Shown here: piece after piece, positions 9,145 to 18,563 of the stretch
Numbering within the stretch: position 1 is the stretch's first letter
How the letters are laid out: the number at the start of each line of letters is the position of its first letter
NCBI GenBank assembly: GCA_017656265.1
Contig: JACDOD010000005.1
Location: 110,383 to 174,382, forward strand
Reading direction: 5' to 3'
DNA: 64,000 nucleotides
DNA from: Bacillaceae bacterium
GTDB taxonomy: Bacteria > Bacillota > Bacilli > Bacillales > Alkalibacillaceae
Made by a program: the position numbers and the translations under genes
The notes under the pieces: model-generated
Database searches by the model: none
Told to the model about the DNA's origin: nothing
What the model saw: the letters and a program-made list of their open reading frames with translations, nothing else

Positions 9145-9780
9145 ATGGAACATCCAAAAACCTATTATTCCACTGAAATTCATACCGGGGATGAGACGAT
9201 TCTGATTCACGGTCCGCTGTCCTCTGATGAACTGTCAGCATACCATTTTCATGAAGGCTTAGATGCTTTTCGGCCTCCTAAGAAACAATTTGAAGCCATT
9301 AAGCAAATTGCTGATTTTGAAGAAGGAAGGATAAATGTTGCCAGCGTAAATAATCAGATTGTAGGTTATGTGACATTTTTATATCCTGATCCTCTGGAAA
9401 GATGGTCGACATTTCAAATGGAGGACCTCTTAGAACTTGGAGCCATTGAGGTGGCACCGGAGTACAGGGGGCATAAAGTTGGCTCTACCCTGCTTGAAAT
9501 GTCCATGAAGGACGAGGCAATGGAGAACTATATTATCATCACAACCGAATATTACTGGCACTGGGATTTAAAAGGCACAGGCTTAAACGTCTGGGAATAC
9601 CGTCAGATAATGCAGAAAATGATGGCTGCCGGCGGACTGGAACCATATGCAACCGATGATCCTGAAATTGTATCTCATCCTGCTAATTGTCTGCTAGCAC
9701 GCATCGGAAAAAATGTTCCGCCTGAGTCCATTGAACAGTTTGATGAATTGCGCTTTCTCGGAAGAAGAAACCTTTATTAG
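9145..9780 (+). CDS. acuA: Acetoin utilization protein AcuA, GNAT protein acetyltransferase
   Basis: AcuA acetylates and inactivates acetyl-CoA synthetase AcsA in B. subtilis. The 211-residue product has the GNAT fold with an acetyl-CoA-binding stretch EVAPEYRGHKVGSTLL and the family-typical YPDPLERWS and TTEYYWHWDLKG. An upstream in-frame ATG at 9115 exists, but the ATG at 9145 is preferred: AGGTGG lies 7 bases before it, the protein then starts MEH as in known AcuA, and a TATAAT at 9100-9105 would fall too close to 9115. It leads the acuABC operon, 11 bp ahead of acuB. The gene for its target, acsA, is not next door as it is in B. subtilis. Confidence 0.95.
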   Translation: MEHPKTYYSTEIHTGDETILIHGPLSSDELSAYHFHEGLDAFRPPKKQFEAIKQIADFEEGRINVASVNNQIVGYVTFLYPDPLERWSTFQMEDLLELGAIEVAPEYRGHKVGSTLLEMSMKDEAMENYIIITTEYYWHWDLKGTGLNVWEYRQIMQKMMAAGGLEPYATDDPEIVSHPANCLLARIGKNVPPESIEQFDELRFLGRRNLY

Positions 9781-9791
9781 GAGGATCTCCC

Positions 9792-10439
9792 ATGTTAGTT
9801 GAAGAAGTGATGTCAAGGGAAGTGATCACCCTTCCCCCTACTGCTACTATTGAAAACGCTTTAAAAATTTTAAATGAGCATCACATCAGACATATCCCCA
9901 TCGTAGATGAAGATAACCACGTTATTGGAATTGTATCAGACCGGGATGTTCGGGATGCCAGTCCTTCCATTTTTGAAAACGATCCCGACCCGGAAGAGTT
10001 GAAAAATGAAATTCAGAACATCATGTCAACACCCGTGATAACCGTACATCCCCTTGATTTTATTGAAGAAGTAGCTGCCATTTTTTATGATCAGGAAATC
10101 GCCTGTGTCCCGGTTACAAAAGAAAACAAACTGGTAGGAATGGTTACTGAAAAAGACGTGCTGTACACCCTCATTCAGTTAACAGGTGTTCATGTTCAAA
10201 GCTCACAAATCGAAATTAAGGTTGAAAATAAAGTAGGGGTTCTCCCTGCTGTCACGAATATATTGGGACGGCATAAAGTCAATATCTGTTCAGTTCTTGT
10301 TTATCCTGATCCTAAAGATGATGATCACAAAATTCTTGTCTTCCGAATTCAGACTATGAATCCGCTTCCAATTATACAAGACCTTAAAAAAGAAGGATAT
10401 GAGGTACTATGGCCAAACATGCCGGGAATGACAGAATGA
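9792..10439 (+). CDS. acuB: Acetoin utilization protein AcuB (CBS pair plus ACT domain)
   Basis: The 215-residue protein carries two CBS domains (about residues 1-60 and 75-135, with HHIRHIPIVDEDNHVIGIVS and ACVPVTKENKLVGMVTEKDV) followed by an ACT-type domain (about 140-212). CBS pairs commonly bind adenosine nucleotides; the exact job of AcuB is not established, but it is always found between acuA and acuC. GGAGG lies 7 bases before the ATG. Its stop codon overlaps the acuC start in an ATGA arrangement, which points to translational coupling. Confidence 0.95.
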   Translation: MLVEEVMSREVITLPPTATIENALKILNEHHIRHIPIVDEDNHVIGIVSDRDVRDASPSIFENDPDPEELKNEIQNIMSTPVITVHPLDFIEEVAAIFYDQEIACVPVTKENKLVGMVTEKDVLYTLIQLTGVHVQSSQIEIKVENKVGVLPAVTNILGRHKVNICSVLVYPDPKDDDHKILVFRIQTMNPLPIIQDLKKEGYEVLWPNMPGMTE

Positions 10440-11605
10440 GTTGTCCATCAGCATTTGTTTTTTCAGAGGACTTTACAGGCTATCATTTTCACTCCGACCA
10501 TCCATTTAATCAGAAGCGTGTCATACTGACCTACGAACTCTTAAGGGAGACCGGGTTTCTTAAAGATGAACATATTCTTCCTCCCCGTATGGCTACAGAT
10601 GAAGAAATAAACCTTGTACATGATGAATCCTATATTCATGCAGTAAAAAAAGCAGGAGAAGGCAAACTTTCAGAGGCGAAAGCAGCCGAATATGGGCTTG
10701 GAACCGAAGATACCCCCATTTTCAACAATATGCATGAAGCCTCTGCATTATTGGTTGGGGGAACTTTACAGGCTGCTGATGCCGTGCTTGAGGGAAAGTT
10801 TAAACACGCTTTAAATCTTGGTGGCGGGCTCCACCATGGATTCAAACGGAAGGCCTCAGGTTTTTGCATTTATAACGATGGTGCAATCGTCATTGAGTAT
10901 ATCCGAAAAAAATATGGATACAGGGTGCTGTATGTGGACACAGATGCTCACCACGGAGACGGCGTACAGTGGACATTTTATGATCATTCTGATGTATGTA
11001 CCCTTTCTATCCATGAGACTGGCCGCTATTTATTTCCCGGAACAGGGAATGTTAATGAACGGGGGCAGAAAGAAGGGTATGGTTATTCCTTTAATATTCC
11101 GATTGATGCCTTTACAGAAGATGAGTCATTTCTGGAAGTTTATGAAACAGCTATGAGGGAAGTTACCGATTATTTCAAACCGGATGTGATCGTCACTCAA
11201 AATGGTGTAGATGCCCATTATTATGATCCGCTGACCCATCTCTATGGAACGATGAAAATTTATGAGTATATACCGAAAATAGCCCATGAGCTGGCTCATA
11301 CATATTGTGATGGAAAGTGGATTGCACTGGGTGGAGGGGGATATGACATCTGGCGGGTCGTACCAAGAGCCTGGAGCCAATTGTGGAAAATCATGTCAAC
11401 GGATACACCGTTTTCTGGTTCTTTGCCTGAAGCATGGCTGAACAAATGGAAGGACTCATCCCCGGTCCCTCTGCCTGAAACATGGGAAGATACGGAGAAT
11501 ATGTACAAACCGATTCCAAGAAAGGCAGAAATCACAGAAAAAAACAAACAGACACTGGATAAAGCGATGAAATGGATTCAAAATCAAAAAAACAGACCAT
11601 ATTAG
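10436..11605 (+). CDS. acuC: AcuC, histone-deacetylase-family protein deacetylase
   Basis: AcuC is a class I/II HDAC-like, zinc-dependent deacetylase that reactivates acetylated AcsA in B. subtilis. The protein has the arginase/deacetylase fold with LGGGLHHGF, the metal-binding DTDAHHGDGVQ and the downstream GGGGYDIWRVVPRAW. The ATG overlapping the acuB stop (10436) gives 389 residues, starting MSCPSAFVFS, in line with the family; an alternative ATG at 10409 would add nine residues inside acuB. It closes the acuABC operon and is followed immediately by a truncated GC-rich repeat and a bidirectional hairpin facing motS. Confidence 0.95.
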   Translation: MSCPSAFVFSEDFTGYHFHSDHPFNQKRVILTYELLRETGFLKDEHILPPRMATDEEINLVHDESYIHAVKKAGEGKLSEAKAAEYGLGTEDTPIFNNMHEASALLVGGTLQAADAVLEGKFKHALNLGGGLHHGFKRKASGFCIYNDGAIVIEYIRKKYGYRVLYVDTDAHHGDGVQWTFYDHSDVCTLSIHETGRYLFPGTGNVNERGQKEGYGYSFNIPIDAFTEDESFLEVYETAMREVTDYFKPDVIVTQNGVDAHYYDPLTHLYGTMKIYEYIPKIAHELAHTYCDGKWIALGGGGYDIWRVVPRAWSQLWKIMSTDTPFSGSLPEAWLNKWKDSSPVPLPETWEDTENMYKPIPRKAEITEKNKQTLDKAMKWIQNQKNRPY

Positions 11606-11611
11606 TTTATC

Positions 11612-11695
11612 AGAAAAGCGCAAGCGCCCCGCTTAGCCCCGAAAACTGCTGGAGGACCACCGAGGAGGTTGCCCGTGCCTACTGGGGACCGAAGC
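11612..11695. repeat. Truncated GC-rich intergenic repeat unit (locus 1)
   Basis: It begins CAGAAAAGCGCAAGCGCCCC and runs through TTAGCCCCGAAAACTGCTGG to GGGGACCGAAGC, matching the first 84 bases of the units at 20746, 30260, 37120, 39667 and 55181. The last third (CGCTCGAGGGGCTGGGCGCT) is missing and the unit runs straight into the conserved hairpin. Confidence 0.85.
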
Positions 11696-11747
11696 AAAAA
11701 ATATCCGAACTCATTCAGACTGCTGAATGTAATTCGGATATTTTTTA
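11696..11747. terminator. Conserved ATCCGAA hairpin, bidirectional terminator (locus 1)
   Basis: AAAAAATATCCGAA and TTCGGATATTTTTT are perfect arms with inner CATTCAG/CTGAATG. It separates the convergent acuC and motS genes. The same hairpin recurs at seven other loci of the window. Confidence 0.9.
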
Positions 11748-11774
11748 TCTTTTGCAGTTTTGTATCTGCTCTTT

Positions 11775-12560
11775 TTAGGGATCCACTATTTCTTCTGGTT
11801 CGAGGATCACAATCTCAACACGCCGGTTCTTTTGCCAGTTCTCTGGTGAGTTATTTTCCGCAACAGGTCTCGTATCTGCATAACCAACGGCCTGAAAACG
11901 GGTGGGATCCAGCCCTTCAGCTCCTATAATATATCTAATGACACTGCTTGCTCTGGCCCCTGACAATTCCCAGTTTGACGGATAACGATATGTAGATATG
12001 GGTCTGCTGTCAGTATGACCCTCAACCCTGACATGGTTCGGAATATTCACCAGCAGTTTGCTGACCTTATTCAAAAAGGGTTTTCCGGCATCAATAATAT
12101 CCGCTTTTCCCGTTTCAAAGAGTACCTTTTCTTGCAGAGTCAGTACCACTCCCCGGTCAGTACGCACGGCTGTAATAACATCATGCAGATTTTCTTCTGT
12201 CAGAAACTGGTTGACCTCTGAAATGAGCTGATTTAGGGAATCGACAGACTGATCTCCTGTCTGCTCATTTCGAACTGTATCATTTTGAGATGGAGTAGAA
12301 AACTCATCAAGATTACGCTCTTCCTGAATTTCTTTCGCTTTTTCAGAAGGGTTCTCCATCGGAACTATAGAGGGATAAAAATCAAAAATTACCCTCTGGC
12401 GATAGGATTCTGCAACTGCCCTGAATTTTTCAACATCAATTTGAGACATAGAAAATAACAGAATAAAGAACACGAGAATGAGCGTCATTAAATCTGAATA
12501 GGTAACCATCCAGCCAGGTGCGCCGCCTTCATCTTTTTTCTTTTTCCGATTAAGCTTCAT
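11775..12560 (-). CDS. motS: Sodium-type flagellar stator protein MotS
   Basis: MotS is the MotB-like partner that anchors the stator to peptidoglycan. Of 261 residues, the N-terminal segment (about 17-40, MVTYSDLMTLILVFFILLFS) carries the essential membrane Asp at position 23, and the C-terminal OmpA/MotB domain (about 135-255) has VEGHTDSRPI and NWELSGARASSVI. The start overlaps the end of motP by 11 bp. As in B. subtilis, the pair lies between acuC and ccpA. B. subtilis MotPS is Na+-driven and active at high salt and pH; ion choice here is inferred from homology and position. Confidence 0.93.
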   Translation of the reverse strand: MKLNRKKKKDEGGAPGWMVTYSDLMTLILVFFILLFSMSQIDVEKFRAVAESYRQRVIFDFYPSIVPMENPSEKAKEIQEERNLDEFSTPSQNDTVRNEQTGDQSVDSLNQLISEVNQFLTEENLHDVITAVRTDRGVVLTLQEKVLFETGKADIIDAGKPFLNKVSKLLVNIPNHVRVEGHTDSRPISTYRYPSNWELSGARASSVIRYIIGAEGLDPTRFQAVGYADTRPVAENNSPENWQKNRRVEIVILEPEEIVDP

Positions 12561-13371
12561 TGATGGTCTCTCCTACAAACTCATCTTCAGCGTCCTCTTC
12601 CTTTTCTTTGTCTTCCTCAGGCAAAAAGGCACTTAATTTTTCTTCAAGAATTTTAGGGTTTTGACCGGATTGAACGCCAATAATTCCTTCAATTACAATT
12701 TGTTTCATAAATACTTCCTGATCCGTTTTATTTTCCAGTTTGGCAGCCATCGGCAGAAACACCAGGTTTGCCAGCACCGTGCCATAAAACGTCGTTAATA
12801 AGGCAACCGCCATGCTTGGACCAAGTGTTTCGGGCTGGGTCAGATTATTTAGCATGAGCACTAACCCGATAAGTGTCCCGATCATTCCCCAGGCAGGAGC
12901 ATATTGACCTGCTTTTTCCAGGATGGCCCGTCCCCTTTGATGACGTTCTTCCATGGCAGTAATTTCTGCGGTCATTATATCATTAATTACTTCCGGCTCA
13001 ATTCCATCAACTGCAAGCAATACGCCCTTTCGAATAAAGGGATCCTCGACTTCTTCCACTTCATTTTCCAGAGCAAGTAAGCCTTCACGTCTAGCAGTTT
13101 CTGAAAGTTTAATAAATAAATCAATCAATTCCCTTAAGTTATGTTCATTTTTTCTGAAGGCTTCCCTTAACACCTTCCCCAGCAATTTCATTTCATCCAG
13201 ATTAAAATTAATTAACAGAGCAGCTATAAGACCTCCAAGCACAATGATAACTGATGATATCTGGATAAAAAGTGCTGCACCGCCAAGTCCTCCATTTGTA
13301 TAAATCCCTAAAAGGATCATGGTACTGCCGAGGAAAATTCCAATTGGTGTTAAAATATCACTCCGCTTCAT
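12550..13371 (-). CDS. motP: Sodium-type flagellar stator protein MotP
   Basis: A MotA/TolQ/ExbB-family proton/sodium channel subunit of 273 residues with four predicted membrane segments (about 10-28, 32-52, 160-180, 190-212) and the conserved KAGQYAPAWGMIGTLIGLVL. The charged C-terminus is rich in Glu. An upstream ATG at 13389 is open, but the ATG at 13371 has GGGAGAG before it and gives the family-typical MKRSD start. It precedes and overlaps motS. No promoter was identified with certainty; the gap of about 50 bp to ccpA is short, so read-through from ccpA is possible. Confidence 0.93.
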   Translation of the reverse strand: MKRSDILTPIGIFLGSTMILLGIYTNGGLGGAALFIQISSVIIVLGGLIAALLINFNLDEMKLLGKVLREAFRKNEHNLRELIDLFIKLSETARREGLLALENEVEEVEDPFIRKGVLLAVDGIEPEVINDIMTAEITAMEERHQRGRAILEKAGQYAPAWGMIGTLIGLVLMLNNLTQPETLGPSMAVALLTTFYGTVLANLVFLPMAAKLENKTDQEVFMKQIVIEGIIGVQSGQNPKILEEKLSAFLPEEDKEKEEDAEDEFVGETINEA

Positions 13372-13424
13372 GATCTCTCTCCCTAACATCAGACTTTTTA
13401 CTACAAGTTATATCGGCAATTCCT

Positions 13425-14423
13425 CTATTTTGTTGAGTCTCTTTCGACAATTCGGTGCGGAAGAATGACGTTTTGATCGGTCACTTCTTCGTTATTCATA
13501 TATTTTGTCAAAAGTCGCATGGAAACAGCTCCAATATCATACATCGGCTGTACCACCGTTGTTAGTGTCGGGCGAACCATTGTAGCGAGCCTTGTATTGT
13601 CAAATCCAACGACTTCAATATCATCTGGAACCGATAATCCACAATCCTGGATGCCATGAACAACTCCCAGTGCCATTTCATCGGAAGCAGCAAATATAGC
13701 GGTTGGAGGCTTTTGAAGTTTTAATAGATGTTCAACTGCATCTATGCCAGATTGATACGTATAATCCCCTTTTACCAATAAATTTTCATCCACAGGAATT
13801 CCAGACTCCTGCAGGGCCTTTTTGTATCCATTAATTTTTTCTTCATTGATAACGGTATCAAGGGGACCTGATACAATGGCGATTCGTTTGTTGCCATGTT
13901 CAATTAATTCTTTGGCTGCTTCATACGCCGCCTGTTCATAGTTAATATTAACAGATGGAATTTCATTTGTTTCATCGACGGTTGCTGCCAGAACCACTGG
14001 TACAGGCGCACTCTTAAATTCTTTAATATGCTCATCTGTAATTGTACCGCCCATAAATACAATACCATCCACCTGTTTGCCCAGCATCGTATTAATCAAA
14101 TGTATTTCTTTGTTTTGGTTCTGGTCCGAATTGCTTAAAATGATGTTATATTTATACATCGTCGCGATGTCTTCAATCCCTCTGGCTAACTCTGCGAAAA
14201 AAATACTGGATATATCCGGAATAATTACGCCTACTGTCGTCGTTTTTTTACTGGCCAGTCCCCTCGCCACAGCATTAGGACGGTAGCCTAATTTTTCAAT
14301 CGCGTCCAGCACCTTTTTTCTCGTTGAGGGCTTTACATTTGGGTTTCCATTTACAACTCTTGAAACTGTGGCCATGGAAACATTTGCTTCACGGGCCACA
14401 TCATATATCGTTACACTGTTCAT
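13425..14423 (-). CDS. ccpA: Catabolite control protein A
   Basis: CcpA is the LacI-family master regulator of carbon catabolite repression and works with Ser46-phosphorylated HPr. Its 332 residues comprise a helix-turn-helix ([20 protein letters not shown], residues 3-22), a hinge helix and a periplasmic-binding-like core; similarity to B. subtilis CcpA is very high. The ATG at 14423 is chosen because it gives the canonical [10 protein letters not shown] start behind AAAGGAGG; the open frame extends nine codons upstream. A TATAAT is placed about 110 bp upstream. The downstream motPS genes follow within 53 bp, as in B. subtilis. Confidence 0.97.
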   Translation of the reverse strand: MNSVTIYDVAREANVSMATVSRVVNGNPNVKPSTRKKVLDAIEKLGYRPNAVARGLASKKTTTVGVIIPDISSIFFAELARGIEDIATMYKYNIILSNSDQNQNKEIHLINTMLGKQVDGIVFMGGTITDEHIKEFKSAPVPVVLAATVDETNEIPSVNINYEQAAYEAAKELIEHGNKRIAIVSGPLDTVINEEKINGYKKALQESGIPVDENLLVKGDYTYQSGIDAVEHLLKLQKPPTAIFAASDEMALGVVHGIQDCGLSVPDDIEVVGFDNTRLATMVRPTLTTVVQPMYDIGAVSMRLLTKYMNNEEVTDQNVILPHRIVERDSTK

Positions 14424-14531
14424 TTTCCCATCATCCTCCTTTACAATCATCCGTTATTCCCTCATGTATGTATTTGTTATCATACGACAAACTTCAAGGG
14501 CAAGCAACGCTAGCTTACAAAACTTTCTTCT

Positions 14532-14537
14532 ATTATA
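14532..14537 (-). promoter_or_regulatory. Putative -10 box for ccpA
   Basis: TATAAT on the minus strand, about 110 bp upstream of the ccpA start, with only a weak -35 (TGCTTG) 17 bp further up. Confidence 0.45.
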
Positions 14538-14601
14538 TACCATATTAGTTGATACAAGCATATTGTCCATGTTCTTTCCACATAACGTTCAAATCTCAAT
14601 C

Positions 14602-14654
14602 AAAAAAGAGGCTGCTCCAAGCCGGAACTTCGACTTATGAGGCAGCCTCTTAAA
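14602..14654 (-). terminator. Terminator of aroA(G)
   Basis: AAGAGGCTGC pairs with GCAGCCTCTT, enclosing a smaller AAGTC/GGCTT stem, and is followed by TTTTTT on the minus strand just after the synthase stop codon. Confidence 0.88.
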
Positions 14655-14659
14655 TTGAA

Positions 14660-15733
14660 TTATCTACCTACGAGAGTGGTTTGTTTCAGCTCACTCATAA
14701 AATTCTCAAACATTGGAATATCCATTTGCTGAGCTGAATCAGATAAAGCAACAGCCGGATCTGGATGCACCTCTGCCATAACCCCATCTGCTCCGATTGC
14801 AATAGCAGCTTTTGCAGCAGGAAGAAGCAAGTCTCTTCGCCCTGTAGAATGGGTCACGTCAACTAATACCGGCAGATGTGTTTCCTGTTTTAAAATGGGT
14901 ACAGCTGAAATGTCCAGTGTATTTCTTGTCGCACGCTCATAAGTGCGGATTCCCCGTTCACAAAGCATAATGTTCCCGTTGCCCCGGGACATGATGTATT
15001 CAGCTGCATTAATAAATTCAGAAATGGTAGCAGCAAGACCACGTTTTAAAAGAACTGGTTTATCGACCGAACCTGCTGCTTTCAGCAATTCAAAGTTTTG
15101 CATGTTCCGGGCACCAATTTGAATGACATCAATGTAATCTATTGCTTTCTCAATGTCAGCCGGATTAACGATTTCACTCACAACAGCCAGATCATATTCA
15201 TCTGCCACCTGCTTCAGAATCTTTAACCCTTCTACACCAAGACCCTGAAAATCATATGGTGAAGTACGAGGCTTAAAGGCCCCGCCTCTCAACAGTTTTA
15301 CTCCCTGTCTTTTCACTGCTTCTGCCACTTCGGCTACCTGTTCATAACTCTCAACTGCACATGGTCCCATGATAAAATGCGGATTTCCATCGCCAATTTT
15401 TTCACCATTGATTTCAATTACGGTATCTTCTGGCTTCTTTTTTCTGGATACAAGGAGAGCTTTGCGGTGATCGTCTTCCTGAAGTTCAAGGCCTGCTTTG
15501 AAAATTTCTTTAAATAAATGTTCGATCGTTGAATATTCAAAGGGGCCTTCATGGTGACTTAGAATATGATTCAGCATGTCACGCTCACGTACGGGATCAA
15601 ATCGTTTCATCCCCTGTTTTTCTTTGATCTGCCCGATTTTTTTTACCAGTCGGCCGCGCTTGTTAATTAATTCTAACAGCTCAACATTAACCTCATCTAG
15701 CTCATTTCTCAGCTTTTCTAACTCATTACTCAT
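14660..15733 (-). CDS. aroA: Bifunctional chorismate mutase / 3-deoxy-7-phosphoheptulonate synthase
   Basis: The enzyme joins phosphoenolpyruvate and erythrose 4-phosphate in the first step of aromatic amino acid synthesis; its N-terminal AroQ-type chorismate mutase domain (about residues 1-85) binds the pathway intermediates and acts as the allosteric sensor. The DAHP synthase barrel (about 95-350) shows [26 protein letters not shown] and [14 protein letters not shown]. The ATG at 15733, six bases behind GGGGAGG, gives the family-typical MSN start and 357 residues; an upstream ATG at 15748 lacks a binding site. In B. subtilis the gene is called aroA (also aroG) and lies beside ccpA, as here. 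Confidence 0.95.
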   Translation of the reverse strand: MSNELEKLRNELDEVNVELLELINKRGRLVKKIGQIKEKQGMKRFDPVRERDMLNHILSHHEGPFEYSTIEHLFKEIFKAGLELQEDDHRKALLVSRKKKPEDTVIEINGEKIGDGNPHFIMGPCAVESYEQVAEVAEAVKRQGVKLLRGGAFKPRTSPYDFQGLGVEGLKILKQVADEYDLAVVSEIVNPADIEKAIDYIDVIQIGARNMQNFELLKAAGSVDKPVLLKRGLAATISEFINAAEYIMSRGNGNIMLCERGIRTYERATRNTLDISAVPILKQETHLPVLVDVTHSTGRRDLLLPAAKAAIAIGADGVMAEVHPDPAVALSDSAQQMDIPMFENFMSELKQTTLVGR

Positions 15734-15879
15734 ATACATCCTCCCCAATATATTTTATTAAACATTAAAAATATGATAAATTTTTAATTAATTAGAGATT
15801 ATTATATAGGAATGTAAATTAAATGTCACCACGTTTCACATGAAAATAAACGGAATTTTTGGAAGGGATCGAAGTTAGC

Positions 15880-18051
15880 ATGAATGAAAAAATTTTTGCC
15901 CTTGATATTGGTACAAGATCTGTAGTAGGTATTATTTTAGAAAAAAACGGAGAACAATTTCAAGTGGCGGACCTAATTTCAATGGAACACAAGGAACGTT
16001 CCATGCTTGATGGGCAAATACACGATGTTCTATCGGTGGCAAATGTTATAAAAGAAGTGAAGGAAGCTCTCGAAGAAAAGCATGGTTCGTTAAAGAAAGT
16101 GTGTGTAGCTGCCGCCGGCCGTGCCCTGAAAACTCAGCAGACTAAATCAGTGAAAAACATAGAAAACCAGCCGCTTATGACCGAAGAGGATATCTTGCAT
16201 CTAGAATTATCTGCCGTACAAAAAGCCCAGTATGAACTGGCTCAGCATGAAAAAGAGGAAGACAGCACCAGTTACTATTGTGTCGGTTATTCCGTTCTTC
16301 ATTATCATCTTGACGGAGATGAGATTGGATCCTTAATTGATCAGCAAGGGAAAGAGGCTTCCGTTGAAATTATTGCAACCTTTCTTCCTAAAGTAGTCGT
16401 AGAATCGTTAATCTCCGCTCTGCAGCGAGCCGATCTGGAAATGGATGCTTTAACGCTGGAACCAATTGCAGCCATTCATGTTTTAATCCCCAAATCAATG
16501 AGGCGCTTAAATGTAGCTCTGGTAGATATTGGGGCGGGAACTAGCGACATCGCTATCACCAATTACGGTACGGTTACCGCCTATGGCATGGTTCCGGTTG
16601 CCGGAGATGAAATTACCGAAGCACTAAGTGATCAGTATTTGCTTGATTTTCCAAAAGCAGAAGAAATCAAACGAAAACTGTCAAAATCTGAACAAGTGAA
16701 AATTGTAGATATTTTAGGTTTTGAAACTGAACTTCCTTATGAAGAAGTGGTTGGCAGCATTGCTCCCGCTATTGATAAATTAGCGAGGGCAATCAGTGAA
16801 GAAATCCTGAGGTTAAATCAAAAACCACCTCAAGCCGTTATGCTGGTCGGAGGAGGCAGTTTAACGCCTGAATTAACGGGGAGACTGTCAGAGCTTCTGA
16901 AACTGCCGAATAACCGGGTTGCCGTTCGAGGAACAGAAGCCATACAGAACCTGAAAAATTCGGAAGCCATTCCGGGTGGCCCTGCCTTTGTCACTCCAAT
17001 CGGAATTGCGATTGCAGCAAAAGAAAATCCGGTTCATTATATTAGCGTAAATGTCAATGAAAGGACAGTCAGACTATTTGATTTAAAACAGCTGACCATC
17101 GGCGACTGTCTGCTATCCGCAGGGATTGAGCTCAAAAGGCTGTATGGAAAACCAGGCATGGCATACACCATTAAATTAAATGGCAAAGACATGACCATCC
17201 CTGGAACCTTTGGTGCTTCGCCGACCATATTGTTAAATGATCAGGAAGCATCCCTTAAATCGCCTGTTAAGCATGGGGATCAAATCAGCGTAGAAAGAGG
17301 GAAAGACGGACAGTCTCCTGACATGACTATTCATGAATTAATTGGTGAAATCCCCCCTCTTGATATCAGCTTTAACGGCAAATGGCATCAAGTGAATCCG
17401 CAAATCTTTGTTAATGGCAAGAAACGTGATAAAGACTACACCGTTCAAGATCGGGATGTCATTCAGGTTAAACCGGTTAAAACAATTAAGGATTTTCTGG
17501 AAATCACCAAAAACCATCATTATATAAAAGAAACAGAACCTTTTACACTGTTTGTCGATAAAGAAAAAATTCAATTGGACAGGAAGGTCATTTCTATTAC
17601 TAAAAATGGAAAACCTGTTCATCTCAATGATCCTTTAAAGCAAAAGGACCAGTTAAACATAAACCGGCTGACTTCTGTTCCTTTGAAAGAAATTACAGAT
17701 CTGCTGAATATGGATATTAATGAACAGATGCCAGTCATTTTCGAATCAGAAAAAATCATACTGACGAAACCAAAGGTATCTATTTTCCGGGATGGTGTTC
17801 AGCTGCACGAAGAGGAACCTGTGTTTCCTGGAGACCAGCTGTTCACAAAGCAACACAGAGCTGAGCCTTTTATATTCCAGGATATCTTCCGCTACATTGA
17901 CTTAAACTTGTCAGACATAAAGGGCAAGCGATTTAAAATTTACATCAATGGTGAAGAAGCAGGGTTTTCAGATCACCTCTCCCCCGGCGATGAATTAGAA
18001 ATTGTCTGGCACGAATCTTTTCCATCTTACAATAAAAAGCTCAGCCGCTGA
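15880..18051 (+). CDS. FtsA-like actin-family protein with repeated C-terminal domains
   Basis: The first 370 residues are an FtsA/PilM-type actin-fold ATPase: phosphate 1 motif ALDIGTRSVVG, LVDIGAGTSDIAI (about 219) and adenosine motif VMLVGGGSLTPEL. The remaining 350 residues are not in FtsA. They hold about six units at a 52-65-residue pitch (near 385, 447, 506, 571, 633 and 685), each with a strand ending in NG or DG, then GD plus a hydrophobic strand (for example FVNGKKRDKDYTVQDRDVIQV), some linked by a short helix; this looks beta-grasp-like. ATG at 15880 is chosen, with GGAAGGG 12 bases upstream; a TTG at 15859 is a poor alternative. No membrane-targeting helix is evident at the C-terminus. 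B. subtilis has no equivalent at this site. Its role is unknown; a part in envelope or division processes is only inferred. Confidence 0.85.
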   Translation: MNEKIFALDIGTRSVVGIILEKNGEQFQVADLISMEHKERSMLDGQIHDVLSVANVIKEVKEALEEKHGSLKKVCVAAAGRALKTQQTKSVKNIENQPLMTEEDILHLELSAVQKAQYELAQHEKEEDSTSYYCVGYSVLHYHLDGDEIGSLIDQQGKEASVEIIATFLPKVVVESLISALQRADLEMDALTLEPIAAIHVLIPKSMRRLNVALVDIGAGTSDIAITNYGTVTAYGMVPVAGDEITEALSDQYLLDFPKAEEIKRKLSKSEQVKIVDILGFETELPYEEVVGSIAPAIDKLARAISEEILRLNQKPPQAVMLVGGGSLTPELTGRLSELLKLPNNRVAVRGTEAIQNLKNSEAIPGGPAFVTPIGIAIAAKENPVHYISVNVNERTVRLFDLKQLTIGDCLLSAGIELKRLYGKPGMAYTIKLNGKDMTIPGTFGASPTILLNDQEASLKSPVKHGDQISVERGKDGQSPDMTIHELIGEIPPLDISFNGKWHQVNPQIFVNGKKRDKDYTVQDRDVIQVKPVKTIKDFLEITKNHHYIKETEPFTLFVDKEKIQLDRKVISITKNGKPVHLNDPLKQKDQLNINRLTSVPLKEITDLLNMDINEQMPVIFESEKIILTKPKVSIFRDGVQLHEEEPVFPGDQLFTKQHRAEPFIFQDIFRYIDLNLSDIKGKRFKIYINGEEAGFSDHLSPGDELEIVWHESFPSYNKKLSR

Positions 18052-18072
18052 ATGAGGCTGAGCAAACATATG

Positions 18073-18116
18073 ATGGGGATGTCTAAAAAGTCTTCAGGAC
18101 TTTACGGACATCCCCA
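18073..18116. terminator. Hairpin between convergent FtsA-like gene and ytxJ
   Basis: TGGGGATGTC and GACATCCCCA form the outer stem, with AAAGTC/GACTTT inside. A second hairpin, GCTCAGCC/GGCTGAGC (18041-18065), overlaps the upstream stop codon. Confidence 0.75.
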
Positions 18117-18122
18117 ATTTTA

Positions 18123-18449
18123 CTATATGAGAATAGCCTTTCTTAACGAACTGTCGGTTATTTTCCAATGAGAGGCATGCCAGATTACTTTTCCATTTTT
18201 AAATAAAAGTGCCTGAGGAGATTCATGTTTAACCTTAAACGTCTCTTCAATATAATTGGATAATGGCCTGGCTTCTTGAACAGGCAAAACATAAAACGGG
18301 ATCTCCGCTTCCGCCCCGACGGGATCAAAATGTTTTTTGGCACCTGCACTTATCGGACAGACCAGACTATGTTTCAAAAGGAAAAATTCGTTATGATGGT
18401 TTAAAACTTCCTGAAACTCTTCAGCCGTTTTAATGGTGCTTACTGTCAT
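18123..18449 (-). CDS. ytxJ: Bacillithiol-system thioredoxin-like protein YtxJ
   Basis: A 108-residue thioredoxin-fold protein with the monothiol CPIS motif in LVCPISAGAKKHFD and the conserved VKHESPQALLF. The family is thought to remove bacillithiol from protein thiols. In B. subtilis ytxJ is the last gene of the sigma-B-dependent ytxGHJ operon; here a terminator lies between ytxH and ytxJ, so ytxJ probably needs its own promoter or read-through. The ATG is preceded by a weak GGAGGG-like stretch. Confidence 0.88.
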   Translation of the reverse strand: MTVSTIKTAEEFQEVLNHHNEFFLLKHSLVCPISAGAKKHFDPVGAEAEIPFYVLPVQEARPLSNYIEETFKVKHESPQALLFKNGKVIWHASHWKITDSSLRKAILI

Positions 18450-18505
18450 TGCATTAAACCCTCCATCTTTGTAGCATTATGCAGACTCATACTTTCCTAT
18501 CATTG

Positions 18506-18546
18506 AAAAAGACTGCTGATCTTAATGTAGCACGATCAGCAGTCCC
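18506..18546 (-). terminator. Terminator after ytxH
   Basis: GACTGCTGATC and GATCAGCAGTC form a perfect 11-bp stem; on the minus strand it is followed by TTTTT. It separates ytxGH from ytxJ. Confidence 0.88.
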
Positions 18547-18563
18547 TTGTGAAATTCCATGCT

